Source: an uncultured Eubacteriales bacterium (GTDB lineage: Bacteria; Bacillota; Clostridia; Oscillospirales; Oscillospiraceae). Taken from it: DNA of 5,665 nucleotides. The stretch covers positions 1 to 5,665 of the forward strand of contig USMP01000105.1 of assembly GCA_900555795.1 (NCBI GenBank), written 5' to 3'. Within the stretch, counting starts at the first letter, position 1, and every line of letters begins with the position of its first letter. The translations under genes were made by a program, and so were the position numbers. The notes under the pieces are model-generated. The model was not told where the DNA came from and made no database searches. It saw nothing but the letters and a program-made list of their open reading frames with translations. Shown in pieces: positions 1 to 5,144 of the stretch.

Positions 1-201
1 CTCACCGAGCGCCTTGCCGGGCAGCCGATCGAGTCCGTGCGGCAGATCTTCGCCGAAATCATCCGCGATATGGGCAATGAGCGCAAACTGCTCGCCGAAA
101 CCATGCAGGTGATCGAGGAAAACATCGCCGCCGTGGACGACCGCGACGTCTATGTAGGCGGCAGCGCCAACCTGCTCATCCACCTGCTGCTCCCCGGCTG
201 A
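1..201 (+). CDS. hrcA: HrcA-like heat-inducible transcription repressor, 3' part only, apparently truncated
   Basis: The reading frame is open from the left edge and stops at TGA 199-201, giving 66 residues with no start in view. The run LTERLAGQPIESVRQIF, then a long helical stretch, then DVYVGGSANLL resembles the central part of HrcA, where a 'LNxxLxGxxLxxI' helix leads to a 'xYxGGxSNLL' strand. HrcA is the winged-helix repressor of the CIRCE operator controlling groESL and dnaK in Gram-positive bacteria. A normal HrcA continues about 80-100 residues beyond NLL with 'PEF' and a GAF-like part; here it ends IHLLLPG-stop. The other two forward frames downstream show no HrcA-like continuation, so a simple frameshift is not evident. 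No grpE or dnaK follows, unlike the usual hrcA operon. Family assignment is from memory of conserved motifs and is moderate; a different regulator with a similar segment is possible. Confidence 0.55.
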   Translation, partial: LTERLAGQPIESVRQIFAEIIRDMGNERKLLAETMQVIEENIAAVDDRDVYVGGSANLLIHLLLPG

Positions 202-203
202 GC

Positions 204-229
204 GGTCCGGGGCTGAAAGAGCCGGGACC
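204..229 (+). repeat. Imperfect hairpin just after the hrcA-like stop
   Basis: GGTCC (204-208) pairs with GGACC (225-229) and GGCT (211-214) with AGCC (220-223), leaving a GAAAG loop and a small internal bulge. It begins two bases after the TGA at 199-201. No T tract follows, so on its own it is a weak terminator; it may act together with the stronger hairpin at 241-284. Confidence 0.3.
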
Positions 230-240
230 CATAAAACAGC

Positions 241-284
241 AAAAAAACAGCCTGCCCGGCGTCTCCCCGCTGGGCAGGCTGTTT
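241..284 (-). terminator. Strong intrinsic terminator, mainly for the leftward small membrane protein gene
   Basis: AAACAGCCTGCCC (245-257) and GGGCAGGCTGTTT (272-284) form a perfect 13-bp stem that extends by GGCG/CGCT (one G-U pair) to about 17 bp, with the 6-nt loop TCTCCC. Seven A bases at 241-247 read as a U tract on the minus strand, so the structure is a textbook terminator for the gene ending at 320. On the plus strand only TTT (282-284) follows, so termination of the rightward hrcA-like transcript would be weaker but possible (bidirectional use). Confidence 0.85.
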
Positions 285-319
285 GGGCTGCTATTGTCCA
301 GAGGCAAGTGGAGGTTCAT

Positions 320-520
320 TTACCGAAAGGCTGAAAAGCGAAAGGCCGTCACGCCAAAAGCGATCATCAGAATCCCCACACCACGCATGACTTTCAGATA
401 TATTTCCGTCGGCTCTCCGTTTTTTACAGAGAAGAAATGTTGGATTTCCCACACCAGTTCCGGCTTGCACGTAACAATCATCCCTGACACCACACATACA
501 ATACTGAGCAGCGTATCCAT
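320..520 (-). CDS. Small two-helix membrane protein, DUF6199-like
   Basis: A 66-residue protein of unknown function. Two hydrophobic segments are visible (about residues 3-17 and 47-61), separated by a polar stretch carrying P20, W24, the VKNGEPTEIYL segment (32-42) and R46. The pattern 'P-x-x-x-W ... VK-x-GEP-x-x-x-YL-x-x-x-R-x-x-G' is that of DUF6199-type proteins found as single small genes in many Firmicutes. Start choice is well supported: ATG at 518-520 is preceded by GGAGAGG (plus-strand positions 528-534) at 7-nt spacing. It has its own candidate promoter (564-592) and a strong terminator 35 bp past the stop, so it appears to be a single-gene transcript. The overlapping longer frames on both strands lack such a start and have no protein-like pattern. 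Family label is by motif resemblance; function unknown. Confidence 0.75.
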   Translation of the reverse strand: MDTLLSIVCVVSGMIVTCKPELVWEIQHFFSVKNGEPTEIYLKVMRGVGILMIAFGVTAFRFSAFR

Positions 521-563
521 CTCTTATCCTCTCCACGGCCCAAACTGTCCCGCTCCTGATTCC

Positions 564-592
564 AGCATACCACACGGGATCACCGGATGCAA
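564..592 (-). promoter_or_regulatory. Candidate promoter for the small membrane protein gene
   Basis: Read on the minus strand: TTGCAT (plus 587-592), a 17-bp spacer, then TATGCT (plus 564-569), with TGG directly upstream giving an extended -10. Expected start of transcription is near 557, leaving a leader of about 36 nt before the ATG. The -35 is weak (3 of 6), and the extended -10 probably compensates. Confidence 0.45.
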
Positions 593-605
593 GGCCCCGC
601 GTATA

Positions 606-661
606 CGCCGCCTGCCGGGCGGCGGCAGCAAACTGGCAGCAGGGCAAAGCACCTGCTGCCA
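606..661. repeat. Two adjacent GC-rich hairpins between the MFS remnant and the small membrane gene
   Basis: CGCCGCC (606-612) pairs with GGCGGCG (618-624) across TGCCG. TGGCAGCAGG (634-643) pairs perfectly over 10 bp with CCTGCTGCCA (652-661) across an 8-nt loop. The second lies about 53 nt past the MFS stop on the minus strand and is a candidate terminator, but only GTTTG follows it, not a real U tract. The interval 521-713 shows no further gene. Confidence 0.35.
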
Positions 662-713
662 AAGCTGTTTTCAGGCCTCCTAGAAAAGGCCGCCCCGGGC
701 ATTTCCAATCCCT

Positions 714-1202
714 CTAGCCGTTCACCGCGGGTGCCCTTCTGGTGGCAAAATCCATATACAGCGCAGCCATGGCCGAGGCGCAGCACACAGCGATTCCCAG
801 CAGCAAAACGGTTTGGAAACTCTGGGAGGCATCGTACAGCAGTCCCACGCTCATGGAAAACAGGGCGCTGGTAGCGCTGTTGATGCTGGTGTGCAGCCCC
901 ATGTACCGCTTCGCACCCTCGGCACCGTAGGCGGACACGCTGCACCGGGAGATGCTGATGTTGGGCATAGCGAAGACAAAGCCATAGAAAAATACCGCCG
1001 CGAAAAAAGCGCCGCCCACGGCGCCCACAACGCTCTTGATCGTATGATAGGCGGAGATCTGCGTCATAGGCAGGCCTAACTCCCCCTGAATCTGGGCCAG
1101 CAGCACGCTGGCACTGTTGACGAGCACGCCAATGAGCGCGCACTGGAACAGTGCCGCTCCCAGCAGCACCCAGATCTGTTGTTTGGAAAATCCCTTTACC
1201 AC
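714..1202 (-). pseudogene. MFS transporter remnant with large in-frame internal deletion
   Basis: The frame encodes 162 residues against about 400 for a full 12-helix MFS permease. Residues 1-37 (helix 1, FSKQQIWVLLGAALFQ...) and about 50-72 (helix 2, ending GGAFFAAVFF) are normal N-terminal MFS sequence. At that point the cytoplasmic 'G-x-x-x-D-R-x-G' loop should follow, but the chain passes directly into YGFVFAMPNISISR and on to GLLYDASQSF plus a final helix (132-150), which match the helix 10-12 end of MFS proteins. About 230-250 residues are therefore missing, with the junction near residues 71-73 (around 984-992). The reading frame is intact across it. Start chosen is GTG at 1200-1202 with AGAGGGA just upstream; the frame stays open further upstream but that part is not MFS-like. 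It is divergent from a LysR gene, its likely regulator. Too few helices remain for normal transport; a short product may still be made. Confidence 0.7.
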
Positions 1203-1237
1203 GAATCCCTCTTTTTCGACAAAATGCGGCAGAACAG

Positions 1238-1264
1238 GGCGGCAGCCGTCAAGCGGCTGCCGCC
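1238..1264. repeat. 11-bp perfect hairpin in the MFS leader
   Basis: GGCGGCAGCCG (1238-1248) and CGGCTGCCGCC (1254-1264) pair without mismatch around TCAAG. It falls in the presumed roughly 120-nt untranslated leader of the MFS remnant, about 35 nt before its GTG. On the minus strand the stem is followed by CCCTGTTCTGCCGCATTTTG, with only a short T run 15 nt later, so it is not a standard terminator; an mRNA-stability or attenuation role is possible but unproven. Confidence 0.5.
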
Positions 1265-1325
1265 TGGCTTCCCATAAATCAGCCGGCTCCCCCTCCTGCT
1301 GTGGGGCGGAGCGGCCCATTGCACT

Positions 1326-1354
1326 ATTTGGTATAGTAATCGATTTGACCAAAT
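1326..1354. promoter_or_regulatory. Candidate operator dyad over the MFS promoter
   Basis: ATTTGGT (1326-1332) and ACCAAAT (1348-1354) form a perfect 7-bp inverted repeat with a 15-bp centre. It covers the -10 hexamer and spacer of the leftward MFS promoter. A dyad here would suit repression of the transporter. It differs from the dyad at 1438-1456, so if the same LysR binds both, it does so with different half-site sequences. Confidence 0.45.
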
Positions 1355-1358
1355 TCAA
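1330..1358 (-). promoter_or_regulatory. Candidate promoter for the MFS remnant
   Basis: On the minus strand: TTGAAT (plus 1353-1358), a 17-bp spacer, TATACC (plus 1330-1335); each hexamer matches the consensus at 4 of 6. The predicted start of transcription is near 1323. A T7A6 tract at 1374-1386 lies upstream of the -35 and could serve as an UP element. Weak hexamers fit a promoter needing an activator such as the divergent LysR protein. Confidence 0.45.
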
Positions 1359-1430
1359 CAAGTCCCAACTGGATTTTTTTAAAAAACTGCTTTTCCACGG
1401 GCCAGTACCCCTGCCCAAATCGGGAGCACG

Positions 1431-1459
1431 TTGACAAATATAGTTTTTTCCTATATCAT
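1431..1459 (+). promoter_or_regulatory. Strong sigma-A type promoter of the LysR gene
   Basis: TTGACA (1431-1436, perfect), a 17-bp spacer and TATCAT (1454-1459, 5 of 6). The predicted transcript begins near 1466, inside the 10-bp palindrome AAGTATACTT (1460-1469), and gives a leader of about 40 nt. Confidence 0.8.
1438..1456. promoter_or_regulatory. LysR-type operator within the lysR promoter
   Basis: ATATAG (1438-1443) and CTATAT (1451-1456) form a perfect 6-bp inverted repeat with a 7-bp centre, fitting the T-N11-A pattern typical of LysR-family boxes (T1441, A1453). It occupies the spacer between -35 and -10 and the first bases of the -10, so protein bound here would block RNA polymerase. 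This is the usual arrangement for negative autoregulation in the family. That the neighbouring LysR binds it is inference. Confidence 0.6.
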
Positions 1460-1506
1460 AAGTATACTTTGTTCCCACAGACGGATTTCACAGGGGGGCG
1501 GTCCAT

Positions 1507-2394
1507 ATGACATTGACCCAGCTGCGCTATTTCCAGGCGGTATGCCGCTTTCACAGCGTCACCCAGGCCTCCGACTTTCTGCATATCTCACAGCCCTCCA
1601 TCTCCAGCGCCATCCGGGACCTGGAGCAGGAATTCGGCGTGGTGCTGTTTCTGCGCCAATACCGGGGGATGTCCCTGACAGAGGAGGGGCTCCATTTTCT
1701 GGAACTGGCGGACAGCCTCCTCACCCACGCCGACCAGGTCCGGCAGGCCATGGCCGACATTGGCCAAAAGCGCCGGCAGCTCCAGCTGGGAATTCCCCCC
1801 ATGATCGGTTCCCTGCTGCTGCCTCAGATTTATTACGGGTTTTTGCGGGCCCATCCGGAGGCCAGCGTCAATATTGAGGAGGCGGGCCGCAAACGGCTGC
1901 TCCAGCAGCTGGCGGAGGGACAGCTGGACATGGCCTTCCTGCCCCACGACCGGCCCTTTGACAGCGGCTACCGCGCCATCCCCATCCAGCGGCTGGAAAC
2001 CGTCTGCTGCGTCTCCCTGCTCCACCCCCTGGTGAACCGGCGGAGCGTGGCGGTGGAGGATCTGGCGGGGGAGCCCCTGGTCCTGTTTAAAAACAGCTTT
2101 TTTCAAACGGAGAGCATTATGCAGCGCTTCGCCGTGGCCGGTATAGAGCCCAACGTGCTGCTCTACACCGACCAGCTCTCCACCGTGCGGAAGCTGGTCT
2201 CCCGGAACATTGCGGTGGGGTTCATGTTCGGCCGCATCTCCGACTCCATTCAGGACATGGTCAGCATTCCCCTGAACCCCCCCATGCCGGTGCAGGTGAG
2301 CCTGGTGTGGAAGAGCAGCGGCTATCTCTTCAGCGGCATGAGCCACTTTATCGACTACGTGCAGTCCCTGCATCTGGACGGGACAACAGATTGA
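1507..2394 (+). CDS. LysR-family transcriptional regulator
   Basis: 295 residues, the standard family length. Residues 2-60 are the LysR winged helix-turn-helix: LTQLRYFQAV, SVTQASDFLHISQPSISSAI as the helix-turn-helix, LEQEFGVVLF, and LTEEG. A linker helix follows (about 60-88). From about 92 (LQLGIPPMIGSLLLPQI) to 290 lies the two-lobed periplasmic-binding-like effector domain, with the hinge strands 'GQLDMAFL' (139-145) and 'NIAVGFM' (234-240). It is a cytoplasmic DNA-binding protein that would sense a small ligand. The start ATG is preceded by AGGGGGG (1492-1498) at 8-nt spacing and a strong promoter. Divergent placement from the MFS remnant indicates it once controlled that transporter, and the dyad in its own promoter suggests autoregulation. 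No frameshift or missing motif is seen, so it seems intact although its target is degraded. The ligand cannot be deduced. Confidence 0.93.
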   Translation: MTLTQLRYFQAVCRFHSVTQASDFLHISQPSISSAIRDLEQEFGVVLFLRQYRGMSLTEEGLHFLELADSLLTHADQVRQAMADIGQKRRQLQLGIPPMIGSLLLPQIYYGFLRAHPEASVNIEEAGRKRLLQQLAEGQLDMAFLPHDRPFDSGYRAIPIQRLETVCCVSLLHPLVNRRSVAVEDLAGEPLVLFKNSFFQTESIMQRFAVAGIEPNVLLYTDQLSTVRKLVSRNIAVGFMFGRISDSIQDMVSIPLNPPMPVQVSLVWKSSGYLFSGMSHFIDYVQSLHLDGTTD

Positions 2395-2402
2395 TACAGG
2401 CA

Positions 2403-2439
2403 GCAGGAGGCGGCGCCGGGCAATGGCGCCGCCTCCTGC
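2403..2439. terminator. 15-bp GC-rich hairpin between convergent genes
   Basis: GCAGGAGGCGGCGCC (2403-2417) pairs perfectly with GGCGCCGCCTCCTGC (2425-2439) around the loop GGGCAAT. It lies 8 bp after the LysR stop and 19 bp beyond the esterase stop, where a shared bidirectional terminator is expected. No T tract follows on either strand, so it may instead protect 3' ends or need Rho. Confidence 0.55.
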
Positions 2440-2458
2440 CGTCAAAAGCTGACGCAAA

Positions 2459-3385
2459 TCAGCTGTCGACCTTCAGAGCCCTATTGAGGAACCGCAGAAT
2501 CCACTCCTTGGTGGATGTCTGGAAAAACTCCCGGGTACCGTGGCCCGCGTTTTTCACCGTAACCAGTTCCACCCGGTCCCCCAGGCCCGCCGCCTGAAGC
2601 CGCTCATAAAAGTCCTGGCTGACCGCGAAGGGAACCAGCGGGTCCTTGTCCCCGTGGAGAATCAGCAGGGGACACATGGTCTCCCGAATGCGATAAGCCG
2701 GGCTGGCCGCCTGGCACCGCTCCCGCAGGGTAGCGGGATCACCCCCCAGAAGCGCACCCTCGTGGGTTTCCATGACGTCGCTCCACCGGTATCCGGGCTT
2801 GGCCGCCAGTTCCCGGTTGATGTCATGCAGCATGACCAGATCCACAGGTCCGAACATATCCACCGCTGCATGCACCCGGGAGGACTGCTCCGACCACTCC
2901 CCCGTTACAAAATCCTCATCGTTCATCGCCGCCATGGCGGCCAGATGTCCCCCCGCCGAGCGGCCCATCACCGCGATGCGGCCGGCGTCCAGGTGGTACT
3001 GCTCCGCATGGGCCTTTAAAAACCGGACCGCAGTCTTGACATCCTCGATCTGGGCGGGAAATTTGGCCTGGCCGCTGCTGCGGTAGTCGATGCATACCGA
3101 CGCGTATCCCCGCTGGGCAAAGTAGGCCATCTCCGGAGCCTGGATGTTCCGGTGGCCGCCCCGCCAGCCGCCGCCGTTGATCCAAATCAGGACCGGGAGC
3201 ACCCCCCTGACCGATGTCTCATCCGGGTCCTCCCCTCTGCGGTTTTCCGGCCGGTTCATCACCGTCTGGATGGACATGCGCAGTTCCAGCGGCTCCCCCC
3301 GCAGGTCCGTGGTGTGGGAAAAGCAAATATCGTCGTGACAAAACAGCGTCCGCTTCTCCGTGCCTGGATTAATCGTTCGTTTCAT
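2459..3385 (-). CDS. Alpha/beta-hydrolase fold esterase (BD-FAE / acetyl-esterase type)
   Basis: 308 residues with no signal peptide or membrane helix, so a cytoplasmic serine hydrolase is likely. In order: a strand region LPVLIWI (63-69) leading to the oxyanion motif NGGGW (70-74); the family-typical GYASVCIDYR (93-102) and PAQIEDVKTAVRFLK (110-124); the nucleophile elbow GRSAGG with Ser143; LILHGDKDPLVP with Asp248; and AGHG with His282. The catalytic triad is thus complete. The usual HGGG oxyanion motif has Asn in place of His, a variation also met in this group. Such enzymes hydrolyse short-chain esters, for example acetyl or feruloyl groups on plant sugars; the true substrate is unknown. 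Start: ATG at 3383-3385 with GGGAGG 7 nt upstream. An in-frame ATG at 3398-3400 sits on top of that ribosome site and has none of its own. The gene stands alone, convergent with LysR and divergent from MATE. Confidence 0.88.
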   Translation of the reverse strand: MKRTINPGTEKRTLFCHDDICFSHTTDLRGEPLELRMSIQTVMNRPENRRGEDPDETSVRGVLPVLIWINGGGWRGGHRNIQAPEMAYFAQRGYASVCIDYRSSGQAKFPAQIEDVKTAVRFLKAHAEQYHLDAGRIAVMGRSAGGHLAAMAAMNDEDFVTGEWSEQSSRVHAAVDMFGPVDLVMLHDINRELAAKPGYRWSDVMETHEGALLGGDPATLRERCQAASPAYRIRETMCPLLILHGDKDPLVPFAVSQDFYERLQAAGLGDRVELVTVKNAGHGTREFFQTSTKEWILRFLNRALKVDS

Positions 3386-3432
3386 CCTGGTTCCTCCCAT
3401 GGTTGTTCATTTGTATTGCTGCCGTTGTCTCT

Positions 3433-3461
3433 ATTATACAAAAAGCACAAATTGGCAGCAA
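3433..3461 (-). promoter_or_regulatory. Promoter of the esterase gene
   Basis: On the minus strand: TTGCTG (plus 3456-3461), a 17-bp spacer and a perfect TATAAT (plus 3433-3438). The expected start is near 3426, about 40 nt before the chosen ATG. Long A runs on this strand (plus-strand T runs at 3480-3485 and 3488-3494) lie 20-35 bp upstream of the -35 and could be an UP element. Confidence 0.65.
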
Positions 3462-3540
3462 GTCCAAACCCGACAAAGCTTTTTTGCTTTTTTTGGCTAT
3501 TTTACTGAATTTTCAGAATATGAAACGTCTTTTCTCCCCC

Positions 3541-3560
3541 TGTGAAGGGCGGCTTTCACA
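3541..3560. promoter_or_regulatory. Inverted repeat upstream of the MATE promoter (first)
   Basis: TGTGAA (3541-3546) and TTCACA (3555-3560) form a perfect 6-bp dyad with an 8-bp GC-rich centre. The half-sites resemble CRP sites, but the TGTGA-N10-TCACA spacing is four bases too long. It may be a protein-binding site or simply a small hairpin. Confidence 0.3.
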
Positions 3561-3568
3561 CATTGTGG

Positions 3569-3606
3569 TTTATTTCTGCCCCCGGACCTGGACCTGTGGA
3601 AATAAA
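3569..3606. promoter_or_regulatory. Inverted repeat upstream of the MATE promoter (second), enclosing a tandem repeat
   Basis: TTTATTTC (3569-3576) and GAAATAAA (3599-3606) are a perfect 8-bp inverted repeat separated by 22 bp. The centre contains a tandem GGACCT GGACCT (3584-3595). It ends 18 bp before the -35 of the MATE promoter, a position fitting an activator site or curved UP-like DNA. No known regulator is recognised. Confidence 0.35.
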
Positions 3607-3623
3607 TTTTGGAAAACACGCTA

Positions 3624-3651
3624 TTGACAAGATTCTTCTTTGTGGTACAAT
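3624..3651 (+). promoter_or_regulatory. Strong promoter of the MATE-MarR operon
   Basis: TTGACA (3624-3629, perfect), a 16-bp spacer and TACAAT (3646-3651, 5 of 6), with TGG (3643-3645) forming an extended -10. Predicted start is near 3658 and the leader about 49 nt. So strong a promoter beside an operator suggests control mainly by repression. Confidence 0.8.
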
Positions 3652-3653
3652 AC

Positions 3654-3683
3654 GTTTCGAATGAAACAGTTGCAAGTGAAACA
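3654..3683. promoter_or_regulatory. Candidate MarR operator at the operon's transcription start
   Basis: GTTTC (3654-3658) and GAAAC (3663-3667) form a dyad around GAAT. The heptamer TGAAACA occurs at 3662-3668 and again at 3677-3683, a 15-bp period. A short related TGAAAC is also present at 3521-3526. The block covers the predicted transcription start, where a bound repressor would stop initiation. MarR-family proteins commonly repress their own operon from such sites; binding by the MarR encoded here is inferred. Confidence 0.5.
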
Positions 3684-3706
3684 ATTAGAGAGGGGAATTA
3701 TCTACC

Positions 3707-5137
3707 ATGTCAGACACAGAACGCACACGACAGGAAGCCAGGAAGAATATGATGCTGCGGGACCCGCTGCCCCGGGTCATCACCAAGATGGCGGTGCCAT
3801 CCATCATTTCTTTCCTGATTACATCCATCTACAATCTGGCCGACACCTACTTTGTCAGTTCCCTGGGCACCAACGCTACGGCGGCGGTCAGCGTCAACGC
3901 CTCTCTGGACCAGATCATCATGATGGCCGGGTCCATGCTGGCGGTAGGCGCCAGCAGCTACATTTCCCGGCTGCTGGGCGCACGGAAGGACGAAAAGGCC
4001 AGCAGCGTCCTCTCCACCGCTTTCTTTCTGGCGGTAGGGTTCGGCGCGGTGATCATGCTGCTGGGCATCACCTTCATGAAGCCCATGGTGCGCATGCTGG
4101 GCGCCACCAGCACCTGCGAGAGTTATTCCATTGACTACGCCACCTACGTCCTGCTGGTGGCCCCCTTTATGGCGGGCAACTTTGTCATGAACCAGTGCCT
4201 GCGGGCGGAGGGCAGTGCCATGCTCTCCATGATCGGCATGGGCTTCGGCGGGATTCTCAACTGCATTTTGGACCCCATCTTCATTTTTGGGCTGGATCTG
4301 GGTGTGGCGGGCGCCTCCATGGCCACCGCCATCTCCAAGCTGGTCAGCTTTTCCATCCTGATTTTCCCCTATCTGACCCGCCGCAGCATGCTGCGCCTGT
4401 CCATCCGCAATTTCCACTTTAAAAAAGACATCATTTTCCAGGTCGTCAGCGTGGGTTCCTCCTCCATGTTCCGCTCGGGACTGGCGGTGATTTCCGCCAT
4501 CGTCATCAACAACATTGCCGGCGGCATCTCCGACTCCGTTCTGGCGGGTATCGGCGTTACCAACCGGATCATGATGTTCCCCTTCGGCATCATTCTGGGC
4601 TTCGGCACCGGCTTCCAGCCGGTGGTGGGCTACAACTGGGGTGCCAAACGCTATGACCGGGTTATGGAGAGCCACCGCTTCGCCTCCCGTGCAGCCATCA
4701 TCGGCGCCACGGTTATGGCTTTGATTCTGGGTATCTTCGCCCATCAGGCCATCTCCCTGTTCGCGGAGGCGGATCCCGCCATGCAGGAGGTGGGCGCCCT
4801 CTGCATCCGGCTGCAGTGCCTGGCGCTGCCCATCCACGCGTGGGTGGCAGTGGTCAATATGCTCTGCGCCGGGCTGGGCCACGCCAAGGGTGCGCTGCTG
4901 CTGTCCACCGCCCGGCAGGGTACCTGCTTCCTCCCCATTGTCTATCCCCTGTCCCACTTCTTTGGCTCCGTAGGCGTCGCCTCGGTCCAGGCCGTGGCGG
5001 ACATCCTGTCCCTGCTGCTGGCGCTGCCCCTGGTGCGCAGCATCTCCCGGCAGGTACGGCAGGCACAGGACCAGCAGAATTCTGAGCAGCTGGAGCAGGC
5101 GGATGCCGGCGATCTCCAGCCGGCTGAGGCGAGGTGA
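3707..5137 (+). CDS. MATE family multidrug efflux transporter (MepA-like)
   Basis: 476 residues, close to the family's usual 440-480. It is an inner-membrane antiporter expected to expel drugs or other organic cations in exchange for H+ or Na+. About 12 hydrophobic segments are visible. Helix 1 carries MAVPSIISFLITSIYNLADTYFV (28-50) with the conserved Pro31, Asn43 and Asp46, followed by LGTNATAAVSV. The second half carries the signature GFQPVVGYNWGAKR (302-315), which mirrors 'A.SSYISRLLGARK' (82-94) in the first half. The NLADTYFVS...LGT pattern is that of the MepA branch common in Firmicutes. The tail after about 448 is hydrophilic, rich in Gln and Glu. ATG at 3707 follows GAGAGGGG (3688-3695) at a longish 11-nt spacing. 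It is the first gene of an operon with a MarR regulator, and the frame is intact. The specific substrate is unknown. Confidence 0.93.
   Translation: MSDTERTRQEARKNMMLRDPLPRVITKMAVPSIISFLITSIYNLADTYFVSSLGTNATAAVSVNASLDQIIMMAGSMLAVGASSYISRLLGARKDEKASSVLSTAFFLAVGFGAVIMLLGITFMKPMVRMLGATSTCESYSIDYATYVLLVAPFMAGNFVMNQCLRAEGSAMLSMIGMGFGGILNCILDPIFIFGLDLGVAGASMATAISKLVSFSILIFPYLTRRSMLRLSIRNFHFKKDIIFQVVSVGSSSMFRSGLAVISAIVINNIAGGISDSVLAGIGVTNRIMMFPFGIILGFGTGFQPVVGYNWGAKRYDRVMESHRFASRAAIIGATVMALILGIFAHQAISLFAEADPAMQEVGALCIRLQCLALPIHAWVAVVNMLCAGLGHAKGALLLSTARQGTCFLPIVYPLSHFFGSVGVASVQAVADILSLLLALPLVRSISRQVRQAQDQQNSEQLEQADAGDLQPAEAR
5131..5137 (+). promoter_or_regulatory. Ribosome binding site of the MarR gene overlapping the MATE stop
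   Basis: GAGGTGA at 5131-5137 contains the pump's TGA stop (5135-5137) and is 7 nt from ATG 5145. This decides the MarR start over the upstream in-frame ATG at 5103, which lies inside the pump gene and lacks such a site, and it suggests translational coupling. Confidence 0.75.
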
Positions 5138-5144
5138 AGCACAC

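Noticed and set aside
1247..1279. An 8-codon leader peptide (MGSQAAAA) on the minus strand overlapping the 1238-1264 hairpin, suggesting attenuation
   Set aside because: The nearest GGAGG lies about 16 nt from the ATG, too far for good initiation, and the codons show no regulatory amino-acid run relevant to a known attenuator.
1588..2457. A 289-codon minus-strand frame opposite lysR
   Set aside because: Composition is biased (His, Gln, Gly, Val), no family pattern is seen, and it runs through the 3' hairpin; it is a codon-bias shadow.
3474..3494. Terminator formed by AAAGC-TTTTTT-GCTTT plus T run
   Set aside because: The stem is only 5 bp and AT-rich, and no rightward gene ends nearby; the A/T tract is better explained as upstream promoter DNA for the esterase.
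3541..3560. CRP-type binding site
   Set aside because: The half-sites are TGTGA and TCACA, but the spacing is 10 rather than 6 bp, and classical CRP control is not typical of this bacterial group. It is kept only as an unassigned dyad.
3403..3627. Possible 74-residue rightward protein with a hydrophobic N-terminus in the esterase-MATE gap
   Set aside because: No ribosome binding site precedes the ATG, the frame runs over the esterase promoter and into the MATE -35, and the sequence shows no family pattern.
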